Notes: a model not told the origin generated them from the sequence alone. Positions 20,780-33,077 are shown, numbered from the stretch's first letter. The stretch is DNA of 64,000 nucleotides from Brenneria nigrifluens DSM 30175 = ATCC 13028 (GCF_005484965.1 NZ_CP034036.1:2294001-2358000); one strand, 5' to 3'. Translations and numbers: made by a program.

Positions 20780-20807
20780 ACCCGATAATATGCGGGTTTT
20801 ATTTTTT
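20780..20807 (+). terminator. Terminator-like hairpin just before rsxA
   Basis: ACCCG (20780-20784) pairs with CGGGT (20793-20797) and is followed by TTTATTTTTT, ending about 10 bp before the rsxA start codon. It could stop upstream read-through, or act as an attenuator in the rsx leader; which one cannot be told by eye. The rest of the 322-bp araA-rsxA gap shows no gene. An AT-rich stretch at about 20720-20760 could hold the rsx promoter. Confidence 0.5.
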
Positions 20808-20817
20808 AGGCAGAGTA

Positions 20818-21399
20818 ATGACCGAATTCGCATTGTTATTCGTTAGCGCCCTTCTGGTGAACAATTTCGTCCTGGTGAAGTTTCTGGGGCTGTGTCCGTT
20901 TATGGGCGTTTCCAAACGGTTGGAGACGGCCGTAGGCATGGGTCTGGCCACCACCTTCGTGATGACGCTCGGCTCCATGTTCTCATGGATCGTCAACGAA
21001 TTCGTCCTGGTGCCGCTCGATATCCTTTACCTGCGCACCATGGCGTTCATTCTGGTGCTGGCCGTGGTGGTGCAGTTTTCCGAACTGGTGGTGCGCAAAA
21101 CCAGCCCGGAGCTTTACCGCCTGCTGGGTATTTTTCTGCCGCTGATCACCACCAACTGCGCCGTGCTGGGGGTGGTATTGCTCAACGTCAATATGGCGCA
21201 CGGTTTTCTGCAATCAACCGTATACGGCTTCGGCGCCGCGGCCGGTTTTTCTTTGGTGATGGTGCTGTTTGCCGCCATCCGCGAACGGCTGACCGTTTCT
21301 GACGTTCCCGCCCCGTTCCGCGGCTCTTCCATCGCCCTGATTACCGCCGGGCTGATGTCGCTGGCCTTTATGGGCTTTACCGGCCTGGTGAAATTCTGA
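20818..21399 (+). CDS. rsxA: Rsx/Rnf complex subunit RsxA
   Basis: Integral membrane subunit (193 aa, six hydrophobic segments) of the ion-translocating Rnf-type electron-transfer complex, called Rsx in E. coli because it keeps SoxR reduced. Family motifs are [19 protein letters not shown] near the N-terminus and [12 protein letters not shown] in the centre, each with a conserved membrane cysteine. It starts a tightly packed operon rsxABCDGE-nth; its stop overlaps the rsxB start (TGATG). Confidence 0.97.
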   Translation: MTEFALLFVSALLVNNFVLVKFLGLCPFMGVSKRLETAVGMGLATTFVMTLGSMFSWIVNEFVLVPLDILYLRTMAFILVLAVVVQFSELVVRKTSPELYRLLGIFLPLITTNCAVLGVVLLNVNMAHGFLQSTVYGFGAAAGFSLVMVLFAAIRERLTVSDVPAPFRGSSIALITAGLMSLAFMGFTGLVKF

Positions 21400-21977
21400 T
21401 GACGGCTATCTGGATCGCCGTTGCGGCACTCAGTTCGCTGGCGCTGTTTTTCGGCGTCGTCCTCGGCTACGCGTCGCGCCGCTTTCAGGTGGATGAAGAT
21501 CCGGTGGTGGAACAGGTTGAAGCCATGCTGCCGCAAAGCCAGTGCGGCCAGTGCGGCTACCCCGGCTGCCGGCCCTATGCCGAAGCGGTTTCCCTGAACG
21601 GCGAAAAAATCAATAAATGCGTGCCCGGCGGCGAAGCGATGATGCTGAAACTGGCCGAGAAGCTGAATATCGATCCCCAGCCGCTCGACGGCGACGGCAG
21701 CGTGCTGAAGCCGCAACGAAAAGTGGCCTGGATTGACGAAAGCAACTGTATCGGCTGCACCAAATGCATTCAGGCTTGCCCGGTGGACGCCATTGTCGGC
21801 AGTACCAAAGCGGTGCATACCGTGGTCAGCGATCTGTGCACCGGCTGCGATCTGTGCGTCTCACCTTGCCCTACAGACTGCATTGAACTGCGGCCCGTTG
21901 CCCCGACACCCGAAAACTGGAAATGGGATCTCAATACTATTCCGGTACGCGTTATTCAAGTAGAACACCATGCTTAA
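21399..21977 (+). CDS. rsxB: Rsx/Rnf complex ferredoxin subunit RsxB
   Basis: Membrane-anchored iron-sulfur subunit of 192 aa. One N-terminal hydrophobic helix is followed by a 4Fe-4S domain with CGQCGYPGC, then two ferredoxin clusters [12 protein letters not shown] and [12 protein letters not shown]. It passes electrons between the RsxC side and the membrane flavoproteins. It overlaps rsxA by one base and rsxC by eight. Confidence 0.97.
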   Translation: MTAIWIAVAALSSLALFFGVVLGYASRRFQVDEDPVVEQVEAMLPQSQCGQCGYPGCRPYAEAVSLNGEKINKCVPGGEAMMLKLAEKLNIDPQPLDGDGSVLKPQRKVAWIDESNCIGCTKCIQACPVDAIVGSTKAVHTVVSDLCTGCDLCVSPCPTDCIELRPVAPTPENWKWDLNTIPVRVIQVEHHA

Positions 21978-24207
21978 GCTGTTTGCCTCCCTGAGAAAAG
22001 ACAGGATCTGGGACTTCAACGGCGGAATTCATCCGCCGGAAATGAAAACGCAGTCCAGTCAGGTTCCGCTGCGCGCCATACCGCTGGCGGAGCAGTTTAT
22101 TATTCCGCTCAAACAACATCTCGGGCCGGAAGGCGAGCTGTGCGTGCAGGTTGGCGACCGGGTGCTGCGCGGCCAGCAACTCACCCGGGGAAAAGGCCGG
22201 ACGCTGCCCGTCCATGCGCCGACGTCGGGCACGGTAAGCGCCATTCGTCAGCATATGACGGCGCATCCGTCCGCGCTGCCGGAGTTAAGCGTGATCCTTA
22301 GCGCCGATGGCGAAGACCGCTGGTGTGAGCGCCATTCCTTGAGCGATTATCGCCAACGCTCCGCGGCTGCCCTGCTCGCCCACCTGCATCAGGCCGGGAT
22401 TGCCGGCCTGGGCGGCGCGGGGTTTCCTACTGCGGCCAAATTGCAGGGCGGCATGCGCGGCATCGAAAACCTGATTATCAATGCCGCGGAGTGTGAGCCC
22501 TATATCACCGCGGACGATCGTTTGATGCAGGAGCATGCGGATGAAATCGTTCAGGGCATCGATATTCTGGCTTATCTGCTGCAACCGCAGCGCATCCTGC
22601 TGGGCATCGAGGATAACAAACCCGAGGCCATTGCGGCGCTGCGCCGGGCGCTGCGCTCGCGTGGCGATATCCTGTTGCGCGTTATCCCGACCAAATACCC
22701 TTCCGGGGGCGCCAAACAGCTCACCAAGATTCTGACGGGCAAGGAAGTCCCCTTTGGCAAACACTCCGCGACGATTGGCGTACTGATGCAGAACGTCGGC
22801 ACCGTCTTTGCCATCAAGCGCGCCGTTATCGACGGCGAACCGCTTACCGAGCGGGTGGTGACGCTGACCGGCGAAGCATTGCGCCGGCCGGGAAACGTCT
22901 GGGCGCGCCTGGGCACCCCGGTACGTCATTTGCTGAACCACGCCGGATTCCACGTCACTCATCGGCCGATGGTGGTGATGGGAGGTCCGTTGATGGGATT
23001 TACGCTGCCCTCGCTGGATGTGCCGGTGGTTAAAATCAGCAACTGTATTCTTGCGCCGTCGGAGGCGGAAATCGAACCGACGGCCAAAGAGCAGTCCTGT
23101 ATCCGCTGCAGCAAATGCGCCGATGCCTGTCCGGCGGGATTATTGCCGCAGCAGCTGTACTGGTTCAGCCGCGGGCAGGAACATGAAAAAGCGCGCGATC
23201 ATCATCTGTTCGACTGTATCGAATGCGGCGCCTGCGCCTATGTTTGCCCCAGCAACATCCCGCTGGTGCAGTATTACCGCCAGGAAAAGGCGGAAATCCG
23301 CGCGAGTGATGAGGAAGCGCGGCGCGCAGCGCAAGCCAAGATTCGTTTTGAGGCCAAACAGGCGCGGCTTGAACGTGAAAAACTGGCGCGCGAGCAGCGG
23401 CATAAGCAGGCCGCCGCCGGCGTGACCAACAGCGACAAGCAGGCCGTTCAGGCCGCGCTGGAAAGAATACGCAATAAGCAGTCGGCGGAACAAGCCCCCG
23501 CCCAATCGGTTATCGAGATCGTGCCCGACCAGCAGCCGGATAACAGCGCGGTGATTGCCGCCCGCGCCGCCCGCAAGACACAGGCGCAAGCCAATCAGGC
23601 TGCCTCCTCAGAGGCAGCCGACCCGCGCAAAGCCGCCGTCGCCGCAGCCATCGAGCGGGTGAAAGCCCGCAAGGCCGCCCAGCAGGCACAGGCCAACGGC
23701 GCACCGCCGCCCGAAACAACAGACGACGCAGCAGAGCCGGTCGACCCGCGCAAAGCCGCCGTCGCCGCGGCCATCGAACGAGTGAAAGCCCGCAAGGCCG
23801 CCCAGCAGGCGCAGGCCAACGGCGCACCGCCGCCCGAAACAACAGACGACGCAGCAGTTGAGCCGGTCGACCCGCGCAAAGCCGCCGTCGCCGCGGCCAT
23901 CGAACGAGTGAAAGCCCGCAAGGCCGCCCAGCAGGCACAGGCCAACGGCGCACCGCCGCCCGAAACAACAGACGACGCAGCAGTTGAGCCGGTCGACCCG
24001 CGTAAAGCCGCCGTCGCCGCGGCCATCGAACGGGTGAAAGCCCGCAAGGCCGCCCAGCAGGCGCAGGCCAACGGCGCACCGCCGCCCGAAACAACAGACG
24101 ACGCAGCAGAGCCGGTCGACCCGCGCAAAGCCGCCGTCGCCGCAGCCATCGAACGGGTAAAAGCCCGCAAGGCCGCGCAAGCTTTATCGAAGTCTCAAGA
24201 GGAATAA
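21970..24207 (+). CDS. rsxC: Rsx/Rnf complex subunit RsxC with C-terminal repeats
   Basis: Peripheral NADH-dehydrogenase-like subunit (745 aa) that would bind NADH, FMN and two 4Fe-4S clusters. [13 protein letters not shown] and [13 protein letters not shown] are the flavin/NADH region; [12 protein letters not shown] and [12 protein letters not shown] are the ferredoxin clusters at about residues 378-428. From about residue 551 the protein consists of four full copies and one partial copy of a 41-42-aa alanine- and lysine-rich unit starting [21 protein letters not shown]. coli RsxC also has a repeated tail of this type, so the tail is a family trait; the near-identity of the DNA is unusual. 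Confidence 0.96.
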   Translation: MLKLFASLRKDRIWDFNGGIHPPEMKTQSSQVPLRAIPLAEQFIIPLKQHLGPEGELCVQVGDRVLRGQQLTRGKGRTLPVHAPTSGTVSAIRQHMTAHPSALPELSVILSADGEDRWCERHSLSDYRQRSAAALLAHLHQAGIAGLGGAGFPTAAKLQGGMRGIENLIINAAECEPYITADDRLMQEHADEIVQGIDILAYLLQPQRILLGIEDNKPEAIAALRRALRSRGDILLRVIPTKYPSGGAKQLTKILTGKEVPFGKHSATIGVLMQNVGTVFAIKRAVIDGEPLTERVVTLTGEALRRPGNVWARLGTPVRHLLNHAGFHVTHRPMVVMGGPLMGFTLPSLDVPVVKISNCILAPSEAEIEPTAKEQSCIRCSKCADACPAGLLPQQLYWFSRGQEHEKARDHHLFDCIECGACAYVCPSNIPLVQYYRQEKAEIRASDEEARRAAQAKIRFEAKQARLEREKLAREQRHKQAAAGVTNSDKQAVQAALERIRNKQSAEQAPAQSVIEIVPDQQPDNSAVIAARAARKTQAQANQAASSEAADPRKAAVAAAIERVKARKAAQQAQANGAPPPETTDDAAEPVDPRKAAVAAAIERVKARKAAQQAQANGAPPPETTDDAAVEPVDPRKAAVAAAIERVKARKAAQQAQANGAPPPETTDDAAVEPVDPRKAAVAAAIERVKARKAAQQAQANGAPPPETTDDAAEPVDPRKAAVAAAIERVKARKAAQALSKSQEE
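23620..24180 (+). repeat. Tandem 123/126-bp repeats inside rsxC
   Basis: Units begin at 23620, 23743, 23869, 23995 and 24118 (each GACCCGCG), with periods 123, 126, 126 and 123 bp. The 126-bp units carry one extra valine codon (GTT) before the EPV end. The copies are almost identical at the DNA level, including synonymous positions, which implies recent duplication or gene conversion. The fifth unit is partial. Confidence 0.92.
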
Positions 24208-25263
24208 ATGGCTTTCAAGATCGCGAGTTCACCGTTTACGCATAATCAGCAGCGCACTCAGCGCATTATGCTGCTGGTGATCATTGCCTGTATTCCCGGC
24301 ATGCTGGCCCAGTATTATTTTTTTGGTTACGGCAATCTGATTCAGGTACTGCTGGCGGCGGCCACCGCCCTGGTTAGCGAGTCAGTGACATTGTCACTTA
24401 GGAAGTTTAACGTTCGCACCACGCTGGCCGACAATTCGGCGTTACTGACGGCCATTCTGCTCGGCATCAGTCTGCCGCCGCTGGCGCCCTGGTGGATGGT
24501 GGTTATGGGTACCGCGTTCGCCATCGTCATCGCCAAGCAGCTCTACGGCGGCCTGGGCCAGAATCCGTTTAATCCGGCGATGATTGGCTATGTGGTACTG
24601 CTGATCTCCTTTCCGGTGCAGATGACTAGTTGGTTGCCCCCCGCGCCGCTGCAAAGCTTTCCGCTCGGCTTCCATGATACGCTGCTGACCATTTTTAGCG
24701 AGCATACGCCGGCGGGATATACGGTGTCACAGCTGATGCAAACGGTTGACGGCGTCAGCCAGGCGACCCCGCTGGATACGTTTAAAACCGCGTTGCGTTC
24801 GGGCCATTCACCCGAGGATATTTTTCGGCAGCCGCTATTTTCCGCTACCGTGGCCGGGATGGGCTGGCAGTGGGTTAACCTCGGTTTTCTGCTTGGCGGG
24901 CTGTTCCTGCTGCAACGGGGAACCATCCGCTGGCATATCCCGGTCAGCTTTTTGCTGACGCTGACGCTATGCGCCTCGCTGGGCTGGATACTGTCGCCGG
25001 AAAAATGCGCGCCGCCGCTGCTGCACCTGCTTTCCGGCGCCACCATGCTGGGGGCGTTTTTTATCGCCACCGACCCGGTTACCGCCTCCACCACCAATCG
25101 AGGCCGGCTGATTTTTGGCGCGTTGATCGGCCTGCTGGTCTGGCTAATCAGAACCTACGGCGGTTATCCTGATGGCGTCGCCTTTGCGGTACTGCTGGCG
25201 AATATCACCGTGCCGCTGATTGATTATTACACCAAGCCGCGCGCTTACGGTCATCATCGCTAA
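24208..25263 (+). CDS. rsxD: Rsx/Rnf complex subunit RsxD
   Basis: Polytopic membrane flavoprotein of 351 aa. Thr187 lies in SQATPLDT, the position known in Vibrio RnfD to carry covalent FMN. A conserved [19 protein letters not shown] stretch lies at about 276-294. The start codon directly follows the rsxC stop. It works with RsxA, RsxE and RsxG in the membrane module. Confidence 0.96.
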   Translation: MAFKIASSPFTHNQQRTQRIMLLVIIACIPGMLAQYYFFGYGNLIQVLLAAATALVSESVTLSLRKFNVRTTLADNSALLTAILLGISLPPLAPWWMVVMGTAFAIVIAKQLYGGLGQNPFNPAMIGYVVLLISFPVQMTSWLPPAPLQSFPLGFHDTLLTIFSEHTPAGYTVSQLMQTVDGVSQATPLDTFKTALRSGHSPEDIFRQPLFSATVAGMGWQWVNLGFLLGGLFLLQRGTIRWHIPVSFLLTLTLCASLGWILSPEKCAPPLLHLLSGATMLGAFFIATDPVTASTTNRGRLIFGALIGLLVWLIRTYGGYPDGVAFAVLLANITVPLIDYYTKPRAYGHHR

Positions 25264-25272
25264 GGAGTTATC

Positions 25273-25902
25273 ATGTTCGCTACGATGCGCCGCCATGCGA
25301 CCACGCTGGCCATTTTCGCCGCCGGCACCACCGCGCTTACCGCCGTGGTCAACAGCCTGACCGCGCCGACCATCGCACAGCAGACGGCATTGCAGCAAAA
25401 GAGGCTGTTGGATCAAGTGGTTCCCGCCGAGTTATATAATAACGACATGCAGCGGGAATGTTACATTGTCACTGATTCGGCCCTTGGTACCGCCTCCGCC
25501 CAGCGGGTTTTCATTGCCCGCAAAGACGGTGCGCCCGTCGCGGCGGCGGTGGAAAGTATTGCCCCGGACGGCTATTCCGGCGCCATCTACTTACTGGTCG
25601 GCGCCGATTTCAACGGCAACGTGCTGGGCGCCCGCGTTACCGAACATCACGAAACGCCGGGATTGGGTGATAAGATTGAGGTGCGCATTTCAGACTGGAT
25701 TACGCGCTTTAGCGGCCAAAGCGTGCAAAATAGCCATGATGCCCGTTGGGCGGTGAAAAAAGAGGGCGGCGCGTTCGATCAGTTTACCGGCGCCACCATT
25801 ACGCCGCGCGCCGTGATCAACAGCGTAAAACGCAGCACGCTGTACCTGAAAACGCTGCCTGCGCAGCTTAATTCCCTGCCCGAATGTGGAGAGAATCAAT
25901 GA
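25273..25902 (+). CDS. rsxG: Rsx/Rnf complex subunit RsxG
   Basis: Periplasm-facing flavoprotein of 209 aa with one N-terminal membrane helix. The FMN-binding domain ends in [11 protein letters not shown], where Thr175 of the TGAT motif is the expected covalent FMN site; [10 protein letters not shown] is the other conserved flavin-domain stretch. It lies 9 bp after rsxD and overlaps rsxE at ATGA. Confidence 0.96.
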   Translation: MFATMRRHATTLAIFAAGTTALTAVVNSLTAPTIAQQTALQQKRLLDQVVPAELYNNDMQRECYIVTDSALGTASAQRVFIARKDGAPVAAAVESIAPDGYSGAIYLLVGADFNGNVLGARVTEHHETPGLGDKIEVRISDWITRFSGQSVQNSHDARWAVKKEGGAFDQFTGATITPRAVINSVKRSTLYLKTLPAQLNSLPECGENQ

Positions 25903-26600
25903 GTGAAGCCAAACATCTGCTGATCCAGGGATTGTGGAAAAACAACTCGGCGCTGGTGCAGTTGCTCGGACTGTGCCCGCTGCTGGCGGTCTCCTCGACC
26001 GCCACCAACGCCCTGGGGTTGGGACTGGCGACGACGCTGGTGCTGGTTCTCACCAACGTCGCCGTTTCCGCGCTGCGGCGCTGGGCGCCGGCTGAAATCC
26101 GTATTCCGATTTACGTCATGCTGATCGCCGCGGTGGTCAGTACGGTACAAATGCTGATCAATGCATACGCCTACGGGCTGTACCAGTCGCTGGGCATCTT
26201 TATTCCGCTCATCGCCACCAACTGTATCGTTATCGGCCGCGCGGAGGCTTTCGCGGCTAAAAATCCGGTGGGGATTTCGGCGGTGGACGGTCTGGGTATG
26301 GGGCTGGGAGCCACCAGCGCCTTGTTTGTCTTAGGCGCCCTGCGCGAGGTTCTCGGCAACGGCACCTTGTTCGACGGCGCCGATTTGCTGCTGGGTGACT
26401 GGGCCAAAGCGTTGCGCATCGAGGTGATGCATCTGGAGTCGCCGTTCCTGCTCGCCATGCTTCCTCCCGGCGCCTTTATCGGACTGGGGCTGCTGCTGGC
26501 GGCCAAATATCTGATTGATGAAAAAATGAAACAGCGCAAGGTTAACGCGGCGACAGAGGTTAAAGCCGCATCGACGGGAGTAATCAGGGAAACGTTATGA
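25899..26600 (+). CDS. rsxE: Rsx/Rnf complex subunit RsxE
   Basis: Membrane subunit of 233 aa, paralogous to Rsx[20 protein letters not shown] and [17 protein letters not shown] match the corresponding RsxA helices. I use the ATG at 25899 ([11 protein letters not shown]), which overlaps the rsxG stop and is preceded by GGAGAG, rather than the upstream start at 25884. Its last bases overlap the nth start. Confidence 0.95.
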   Translation: MSEAKHLLIQGLWKNNSALVQLLGLCPLLAVSSTATNALGLGLATTLVLVLTNVAVSALRRWAPAEIRIPIYVMLIAAVVSTVQMLINAYAYGLYQSLGIFIPLIATNCIVIGRAEAFAAKNPVGISAVDGLGMGLGATSALFVLGALREVLGNGTLFDGADLLLGDWAKALRIEVMHLESPFLLAMLPPGAFIGLGLLLAAKYLIDEKMKQRKVNAATEVKAASTGVIRETL

Positions 26601-27232
26601 ATAAACTCAAACGGATTGAGATTTTAAGCCGGCTGCGCGCCAATAATCCCCACCCCACGACGGAGCTGAAATTCGCCACGCCGTTTGAACTGCTGATTGC
26701 GGTTTTGCTTTCCGCGCAGGCGACCGACGTCAGCGTCAATAAAGCGACCGCCAGGCTCTACCCCGTAGCGAACACCCCGGAGGCCATGCTGGCGCTGGGG
26801 GTTGACGGCGTAAAGGCCTATATTAAGACCATCGGCCTGTTTAACGGTAAAGCCGAAAATGTGATTAAGACCTGCCGCATACTGATAGAACGGCACCACG
26901 GCCAGGTGCCGGAAGATCGCGCGGCGCTGGAAGCCTTGCCCGGCGTGGGCCGCAAAACCGCCAATGTGGTGCTCAATACCGCGTTCGGCTGGCCGACCAT
27001 CGCCGTGGATACGCATATTTTCCGCGTCTGTAACCGCACCGGCTTCGCGCCGGGCAAAAACGTCGAACAGGTTGAAGAAAAGCTGCTTAAGGTGGTGCCG
27101 GCCGAATTCAAGGTTGATTGCCACCACTGGCTGATCCTGCACGGACGATACACCTGTATTGCCCGTAAGCCGCGCTGCGGCTCCTGCCTGATCGAAGATC
27201 TGTGCGAATACAAAGATAAGGTTTACGCCTGA
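26597..27232 (+). CDS. nth: Endonuclease III
   Basis: DNA glycosylase/AP lyase for oxidised pyrimidines in base-excision repair; 211 aa, as in E. coli. The helix-hairpin-helix [12 protein letters not shown] carries catalytic Lys120, and VDTHIFRV carries the catalytic Asp. The C-terminal iron-sulfur loop has C-X6-C-X2-C-X5-C. It is translationally coupled to rsxE, as in E. coli. Confidence 0.98.
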   Translation: MNKLKRIEILSRLRANNPHPTTELKFATPFELLIAVLLSAQATDVSVNKATARLYPVANTPEAMLALGVDGVKAYIKTIGLFNGKAENVIKTCRILIERHHGQVPEDRAALEALPGVGRKTANVVLNTAFGWPTIAVDTHIFRVCNRTGFAPGKNVEQVEEKLLKVVPAEFKVDCHHWLILHGRYTCIARKPRCGSCLIEDLCEYKDKVYA

Positions 27233-27236
27233 GTAA

Positions 27237-27256
27237 ATGCCCGCCTGAGCGGGCAT
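27237..27256. terminator. Bidirectional terminator/REP-like palindrome after nth
   Basis: ATGCCCGC, CTGA, GCGGGCAT: a perfect 8-bp stem, starting 5 bp after the nth stop and 18 bp before the end of convergent cysB. It resembles the hairpin at 9890-9909 with the third base pair changed from C-G to G-C on both arms. Confidence 0.7.
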
Positions 27257-27273
27257 GACACTCCGGCTGCCGG

Positions 27274-28251
<978 letters not shown>

Positions 28252-28550
28252 TTATCCCATTATTAATTGAATTATGCGCACGGCATCCAAAATTCTGACG
28301 ATGTTCCCTTTTCTGAAATATGCTGTTGCACCGTTGTCGTCTGGTGCATATTTTCATCAATTAATGTCATTTAATCATAAAAATAGTTTTTATATAACCA
28401 CCATCGGATGGTGTTGCGCAAGAAAGCGTCGGTTCAGGAAAATTATCACCGATGGCGCAAGAAGCCAACACGCCGCCACGCGCAAGAATAGAGGGTATCG
28501 CAGCGGATGATTATCCTCTCGGATAAATCGCGCTCTCCTTACCCAGATCA

Positions 28551-28577
28551 AAAAAGCCAGCCTAAAAAGGCTGGCTT
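28551..28577 (-). terminator. topA terminator
   Basis: On the minus strand AGCCAGCC and GGCTGGCT form an 8-bp stem around a 6-base loop, followed by TTTTTT. It begins about 28 bp after the topA stop. Confidence 0.85.
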
Positions 28578-28604
28578 GGTACGCAATAAGCGGCTAAGGC
28601 GTGA

Positions 28605-31202
28605 CTATTTCTTGCCTTCCACCCACTTGCCGTCGATATAGAACGCCGACCATCCGGTCGCTTTGCCCTCTTTTTCCGAGGAGACATATTGCTGTTTGGT
28701 CTTACGGCTAAAGCGCACCACCGTCTTGTTGCCGTCTTTATCGGCAACCGGCGCATCCGCCAGGTAACGCAGTTTCTCCGGCAGGCGATCTTTAAAGCGT
28801 TTCAGCTCTTCTACCAGCGGCGCGCGCGTCTCGCGGGATTTCGGGAACGTATTGGCCGCCAGAAAAACGCCGGCCGCACCGTCACGCAACACGAAATAGG
28901 CATCGGACTTTTCACACGGCAGCTCCGGCAACGGAACCGGATCTTCTTTCGGCGGCGCCACTTCGCCGTTGCGCAGAATTTTGCGCGTGTTGCTGCAGGC
29001 GTCGTTGGTGCAGGCCATATATTTACCAAACCGGCCCATTTTCATATGCATTTCCGCACCGCATTTTTCGCACTCCACCACCGGGCCGTCATAGCCTTTG
29101 ATGCGGAACTCGCCGGCTTCGATTTCGTAGCCGTCGCACACCGGGTTATTGCCGCAGACGTGCAGCTTGCGTTGATTATCAATCAGGTAGCTGTCCATCG
29201 CCGTGCCGCATTTGCCACAGCGCCGCCGGGCGCGCAGCGCATTGGTTTCGGCCTCATCCCCTTCCAGCACGTTAAGCACTTCCGCTTCCGGGATCAGGTT
29301 GATGGTGGTTTTGCAACGCTCTTTCGGCGGCAGCGCGTAACCCGAACAGCCGAGGAACACCCCGGTACTGGCGGTACGGATACCCATTTTGCGTCCGCAG
29401 GTCGGGCAGTCGATGCTGGTCAGAACCATCTGGTTGGGGCGCATACCGCCTTTTTCAGGATCCTGCTCCGCCGTTTCCAACTGCTGGCTGAACTCGGCGA
29501 AAAACGCGTCCAGCACCGCTTTCCACTGCGCCTGATTATTCGCCACCTGATCCAGGCTGCTTTCCATGCGCGCGGTGAAATCGTAGCTCATCAGTTCACG
29601 GAAGTTCTCTTCCAGACGGTCGGTGACGATCTCGCCCATTTTTTCCGCATAGAAGCGACGATTCTCCACCCGAACGTAGCCGCGATCCTGAATGGTCGAA
29701 ATAATCGAGGCGTAGGTGGATGGCCGGCCGATGCCGCGTTTTTCCAGCTCCTTGACCAGCGACGCATCGCTGTAGCGGGCGGGCGGCTTGGTAAAATGCT
29801 GCCCCGGCAACAGCTTCTGCAGCGCCAGTCGCTCGCCGACGGCGACGGTCGGCAGCGTGCGATCTTCATCATTCTTGCGCAGCGCCGGCATCACTTTCGT
29901 CCAGCCGTCAAAACGCAGGGTGCGCCCTTTGGCGCGCAGTTGATAACCCGCCGCCTCAACAATCAGCGTGGTGGAATCGTATTGCGCCGGCGTCATCTGA
30001 CAGGCCACAAACTGCCGCCAGATCAGTTGATACAGCTTCTGCGCATCCGCTTCCATATCCTTAAGATGCTCGGCAAGCACTTTCACATCGGAAGGACGGA
30101 TGGCTTCGTGCGCTTCCTGCGAATTCTCTTTGCTACTGTAGTGATTGGCGGCGTCCGGCAGATAGCGTTTACCGAATTCATCGCCGATATAGCCGCGCAC
30201 CATGCTCAGCGCATCCTGGCTAAGGTTGGTCGAGTCGGTACGCATATAGGTGATGTGGCCCGCTTCATACAGCCGTTGCGCCATCATCATGGTTTTTTTC
30301 ACCCCGAAGCCCAAACGGGTGCTCGCGGCCTGTTGCAGCGTGGAGGTAATAAACGGCGCCCCCGGCTTGCTGCTGGTGGGTTTGTCTTCCCGCTCCGCCA
30401 CCGCATAATCAGCCTTTTCCAACAGGCTGACGGCGGCTTGGGTCTGGGTTTTATTGACCGGCTTGAACGGCTTGCCGTTATAATGCGTGACCTGCATCTG
30501 CAGTTGGGTGTCGCTGCCCGCCAGTAGCTCGGCGTGCAGCTCCCAGTACTCTTCCGGCACAAAGGCCTTGATTTCACGCTCGCGGTCGACCACCAGCCGC
30601 ACCGCCACCGATTGCACCCGTCCGGCGGATAACCCGCGGGCAATCTTTTTCCACAGCAGCGGCGAAACCATATAGCCCACCACCCGATCCATAAACCGGC
30701 GGGCCTGCTGCGCGTTAACGCGGTCGATATTCAGCTTGTCCGGATTCTCAAACGCCTGGCGGATCGCATTCTTGGTGATTTCGTTAAACACCACGCGGCT
30801 GAAACGCTTATCGTCGCCGCCGATGATTTCCCGCAGGTGCCAGGCAATGGCTTCCCCTTCGCGGTCAAGGTCGGTCGCCAGATAGATATGACTGGCGTTT
30901 TCCGCCAGCGTTTTCAGTTCGGAAACCACTTTTTCCTTACCGGGCAGAATTTCGTAATCGGCTTTCCAGCCGTGATAGGGATCGACGCCCATGCGGTTCA
31001 CCAGCGCGGACTTCTCATCCTTTTTGACGGCTTTTTTGGTTTTGTCTTTGGTTGAGTCCGCGCTCTTTTTACTGGCTGAGCCACTGGTCGGCAGATCGCG
31101 CACATGACCGACGCTGGATTTAACCACGTAGTCATTGCCTAAATACTTATTGATCGTTTTGGCTTTTGCCGGGGACTCAACTATAACGAGAGCTTTACCC
31201 AT
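28605..31202 (-). CDS. topA: DNA topoisomerase I
   Basis: Type IA topoisomerase of 865 aa that relaxes negative supercoils. The TOPRIM domain starts at [20 protein letters not shown] and includes [13 protein letters not shown] with the acidic metal residues. The active-site tyrosine lies in [14 protein letters not shown] (about residue 320). The C-terminal third has several four-cysteine zinc motifs ([38 protein letters not shown]). The length and layout match E. coli TopA. The 500-bp region upstream holds its promoters and those of yciN; I see no further gene there. Confidence 0.98.
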   Translation of the reverse strand: MGKALVIVESPAKAKTINKYLGNDYVVKSSVGHVRDLPTSGSASKKSADSTKDKTKKAVKKDEKSALVNRMGVDPYHGWKADYEILPGKEKVVSELKTLAENASHIYLATDLDREGEAIAWHLREIIGGDDKRFSRVVFNEITKNAIRQAFENPDKLNIDRVNAQQARRFMDRVVGYMVSPLLWKKIARGLSAGRVQSVAVRLVVDREREIKAFVPEEYWELHAELLAGSDTQLQMQVTHYNGKPFKPVNKTQTQAAVSLLEKADYAVAEREDKPTSSKPGAPFITSTLQQAASTRLGFGVKKTMMMAQRLYEAGHITYMRTDSTNLSQDALSMVRGYIGDEFGKRYLPDAANHYSSKENSQEAHEAIRPSDVKVLAEHLKDMEADAQKLYQLIWRQFVACQMTPAQYDSTTLIVEAAGYQLRAKGRTLRFDGWTKVMPALRKNDEDRTLPTVAVGERLALQKLLPGQHFTKPPARYSDASLVKELEKRGIGRPSTYASIISTIQDRGYVRVENRRFYAEKMGEIVTDRLEENFRELMSYDFTARMESSLDQVANNQAQWKAVLDAFFAEFSQQLETAEQDPEKGGMRPNQMVLTSIDCPTCGRKMGIRTASTGVFLGCSGYALPPKERCKTTINLIPEAEVLNVLEGDEAETNALRARRRCGKCGTAMDSYLIDNQRKLHVCGNNPVCDGYEIEAGEFRIKGYDGPVVECEKCGAEMHMKMGRFGKYMACTNDACSNTRKILRNGEVAPPKEDPVPLPELPCEKSDAYFVLRDGAAGVFLAANTFPKSRETRAPLVEELKRFKDRLPEKLRYLADAPVADKDGNKTVVRFSRKTKQQYVSSEKEGKATGWSAFYIDGKWVEGKK

Positions 31203-31702
31203 ATGTACTATTACCTGCTGGATTCTTCTGAAAATCAGATATCTTTTGGAGGCACCCGCCGCAGTGACAAGGGCGGATACTCGATTAATTATCGGTTACG
31301 GCGCCGTTCGCTTATCCGTTACAGGTGAGCGTTTCCACCCAAATAATCTTCCGTAACCCGCATGTTCGGTCTGAATAGTAACGCCTTTATTGCAACAACG
31401 GATAAACACGGACTGCTTTGACGTAAAGAATTTATTCCACTGACCGCGCAAAATCCCACACTCTACCTGATAAATGTCGTCACGCAACTTAATTAGCATG
31501 GAAAAGCGGTTTTAGCCACCCGACGGTGAACTCAGTATCGGCAGGCAAGTGACTAAAACTTAGTGCATTTGTGATAAAATCCGCCGCAGAAGCACCATTT
31601 TGGATAGCGTTCGAACCGTTATGGCGTCCTCTTTTCCATAACCTGGACGCAGGCCCGATACACGCGCTATCGCTTTAAAAGCGACCTGGGAGTAGGTAAT
31701 AA

Positions 31703-31972
31703 ATGTCCGATGAAATGCAGTTTAGCGTAGAAAAATCACCTATCGACCGCCAGACCCTGCTGGCCGAAGCCAATGCCATTATCAAGAGTCATGACGACTA
31801 TCTGCACGGCATGGCGGCCGATGATGTCGAGCAGAAAAACGGCGTGCTGGTTTTCCGCGGCGAATTTTTTCTCGATGAAAACGGTTTGCCGACGTTAAAA
31901 ACCACCGCCGTGTTCAATATGTTCAAGCATCTGGCGCATGTGCTGTCGGAAAAATACTATCTGGTCGATTAA
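31703..31972 (+). CDS. yciN: YciN family protein
   Basis: A cytoplasmic protein of 89 aa with the conserved core [19 protein letters not shown] and [21 protein letters not shown] (read in two parts), as in E. coli YciN (83 aa). It lies between topA and sohB as in E. coli. The function is unknown. A GGGAGTAGG ribosome-site region precedes the start. Confidence 0.93.
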   Translation: MSDEMQFSVEKSPIDRQTLLAEANAIIKSHDDYLHGMAADDVEQKNGVLVFRGEFFLDENGLPTLKTTAVFNMFKHLAHVLSEKYYLVD

Positions 31973-32030
31973 CGACGGCGCCCGCGATAACCCGCGGGCG
32001 CCGGACGGTAACATTATGCGGCCGCCTTGA

Positions 32031-33077
32031 TTACAACAGCGGATTATTGCCGCGCTGCCACCAGCGCAGCATCAGCCGTTCAAGGGTGTCGCCGCTGCTG
32101 CCGGTCAGCCGATCCAGCAGGCGCTTACGCCGCGTGTAGCGCACGCTAAGCACTTCGTGATTGGCCATTTCGGCGATCAGCAGATCGTCGCTGGTGCCGA
32201 TCGCGTCAACCAGCCCCAGATCTTTGGCCTGCGTACCAAACCAGTGCTCGCCGGTCGCCACCGCGTCAATATCCAGCGAGGGGCGCATCTGATGAACAAA
32301 CTGCTTGAACAGGCCGTGGGTAACATTTAAGTCTTCGCGGAATTTCTCCCGTCCCTGCTCGGTATTTTCACCGAACAGCGTCAAGGTACGTTTAAACTCC
32401 CCGGCGGTGTGCAGCTCAACGTCGATATCCTTGTTTTTCAGCAAACGGTTGAAGTTGGGGATCTGGGCGACCACGCCGATTGACCCGACCACGGCGAAGG
32501 GCGCGGCGACAATACGGTCGGCGACGCAGGCCATCATATACCCGCCGCTTGCCGCCACTTTATCCACCGCCACCGTCAGGCGAATGCCGCCCTGGCGCAG
32601 CCGTTGCAGTTGCGAAGCGGCCAGACCGTAGCCATGAACCACCCCGCCCGGACTTTCGAGGCGCAACAACACCTCATCCTGCGGCTTGGCCACCGCCAAC
32701 ACCGCCGAGACCTCCTCGCGCAGCGAACTCACTTCGCCGGCGTCCATGCTGCCGTTGAAATCCAGCACGTACAGGCAGGGTTTGGCGCTTTTTTCCTCGC
32801 CGCGCCTGGCGCGCCGTTTTTCTTGTTTGGCCCTGGCTTTTTCTTTCTTCTTTTCTTGTTTGGACAACAGCTTGCGCTCAGCGTCGCCCAGGTACGCCAT
32901 GCGCATCTCCCGCTGCATATCGCGGTACTGCTCGCCCAGGTTAACCACCTGTAATTCGCCTTTGCGCTGACGTTTACGCTGTGTCGCACCGACGGCCAAA
33001 ATCACCAGCGCCGCAATAAATACGACGATGGTGAGCACTTTAGCCAGGAATAAACCGTACAGAGAAAGTAATTCCAC
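32031..33077 (-). CDS. sohB: Inner-membrane peptidase SohB
   Basis: S49-family (SppA-like) serine peptidase anchored by an N-terminal helix. Key stretches are VLRLESPGG-type LLRLESPGGVVHGYG, then VDKVAASGGYMMACVAD with the catalytic serine region, and GSIGVVAQIPNFNRLLK. I start it at the GTG at 33077, whose product VELLSLYGLFLAK aligns with MELLSEYGLFLAK of E. coli and which has a GAGGG ribosome site; the ATG at 33092 would add five residues. A lysine-rich linker (about residues 70-95) follows the membrane helix. Confidence 0.9.
   Translation of the reverse strand: MELLSLYGLFLAKVLTIVVFIAALVILAVGATQRKRQRKGELQVVNLGEQYRDMQREMRMAYLGDAERKLLSKQEKKKEKARAKQEKRRARRGEEKSAKPCLYVLDFNGSMDAGEVSSLREEVSAVLAVAKPQDEVLLRLESPGGVVHGYGLAASQLQRLRQGGIRLTVAVDKVAASGGYMMACVADRIVAAPFAVVGSIGVVAQIPNFNRLLKNKDIDVELHTAGEFKRTLTLFGENTEQGREKFREDLNVTHGLFKQFVHQMRPSLDIDAVATGEHWFGTQAKDLGLVDAIGTSDDLLIAEMANHEVLSVRYTRRKRLLDRLTGSSGDTLERLMLRWWQRGNNPLL

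Noticed and set aside
23510..24180. Long open frames on the minus strand opposite the rsxC repeats
   Set aside because: They are mirror frames produced by the GC-rich repeated codons; no start signal and no recognisable domain.
28689..30527. 612-aa open frame opposite topA
   Set aside because: Antisense shadow of a highly conserved gene; the translation is rich in His, Phe and Arg and resembles no family.
31203..31702. Short frames in the 500-bp topA-yciN gap
   Set aside because: No family resemblance or ribosome site; the region is better explained by divergent promoters and the yciN leader.
32021..32037. GTTGTAA on the minus strand at the sohB stop, as a second Ter site
   Set aside because: Only the seven-base heart matches; the flanking G, R and K positions of the consensus fail.
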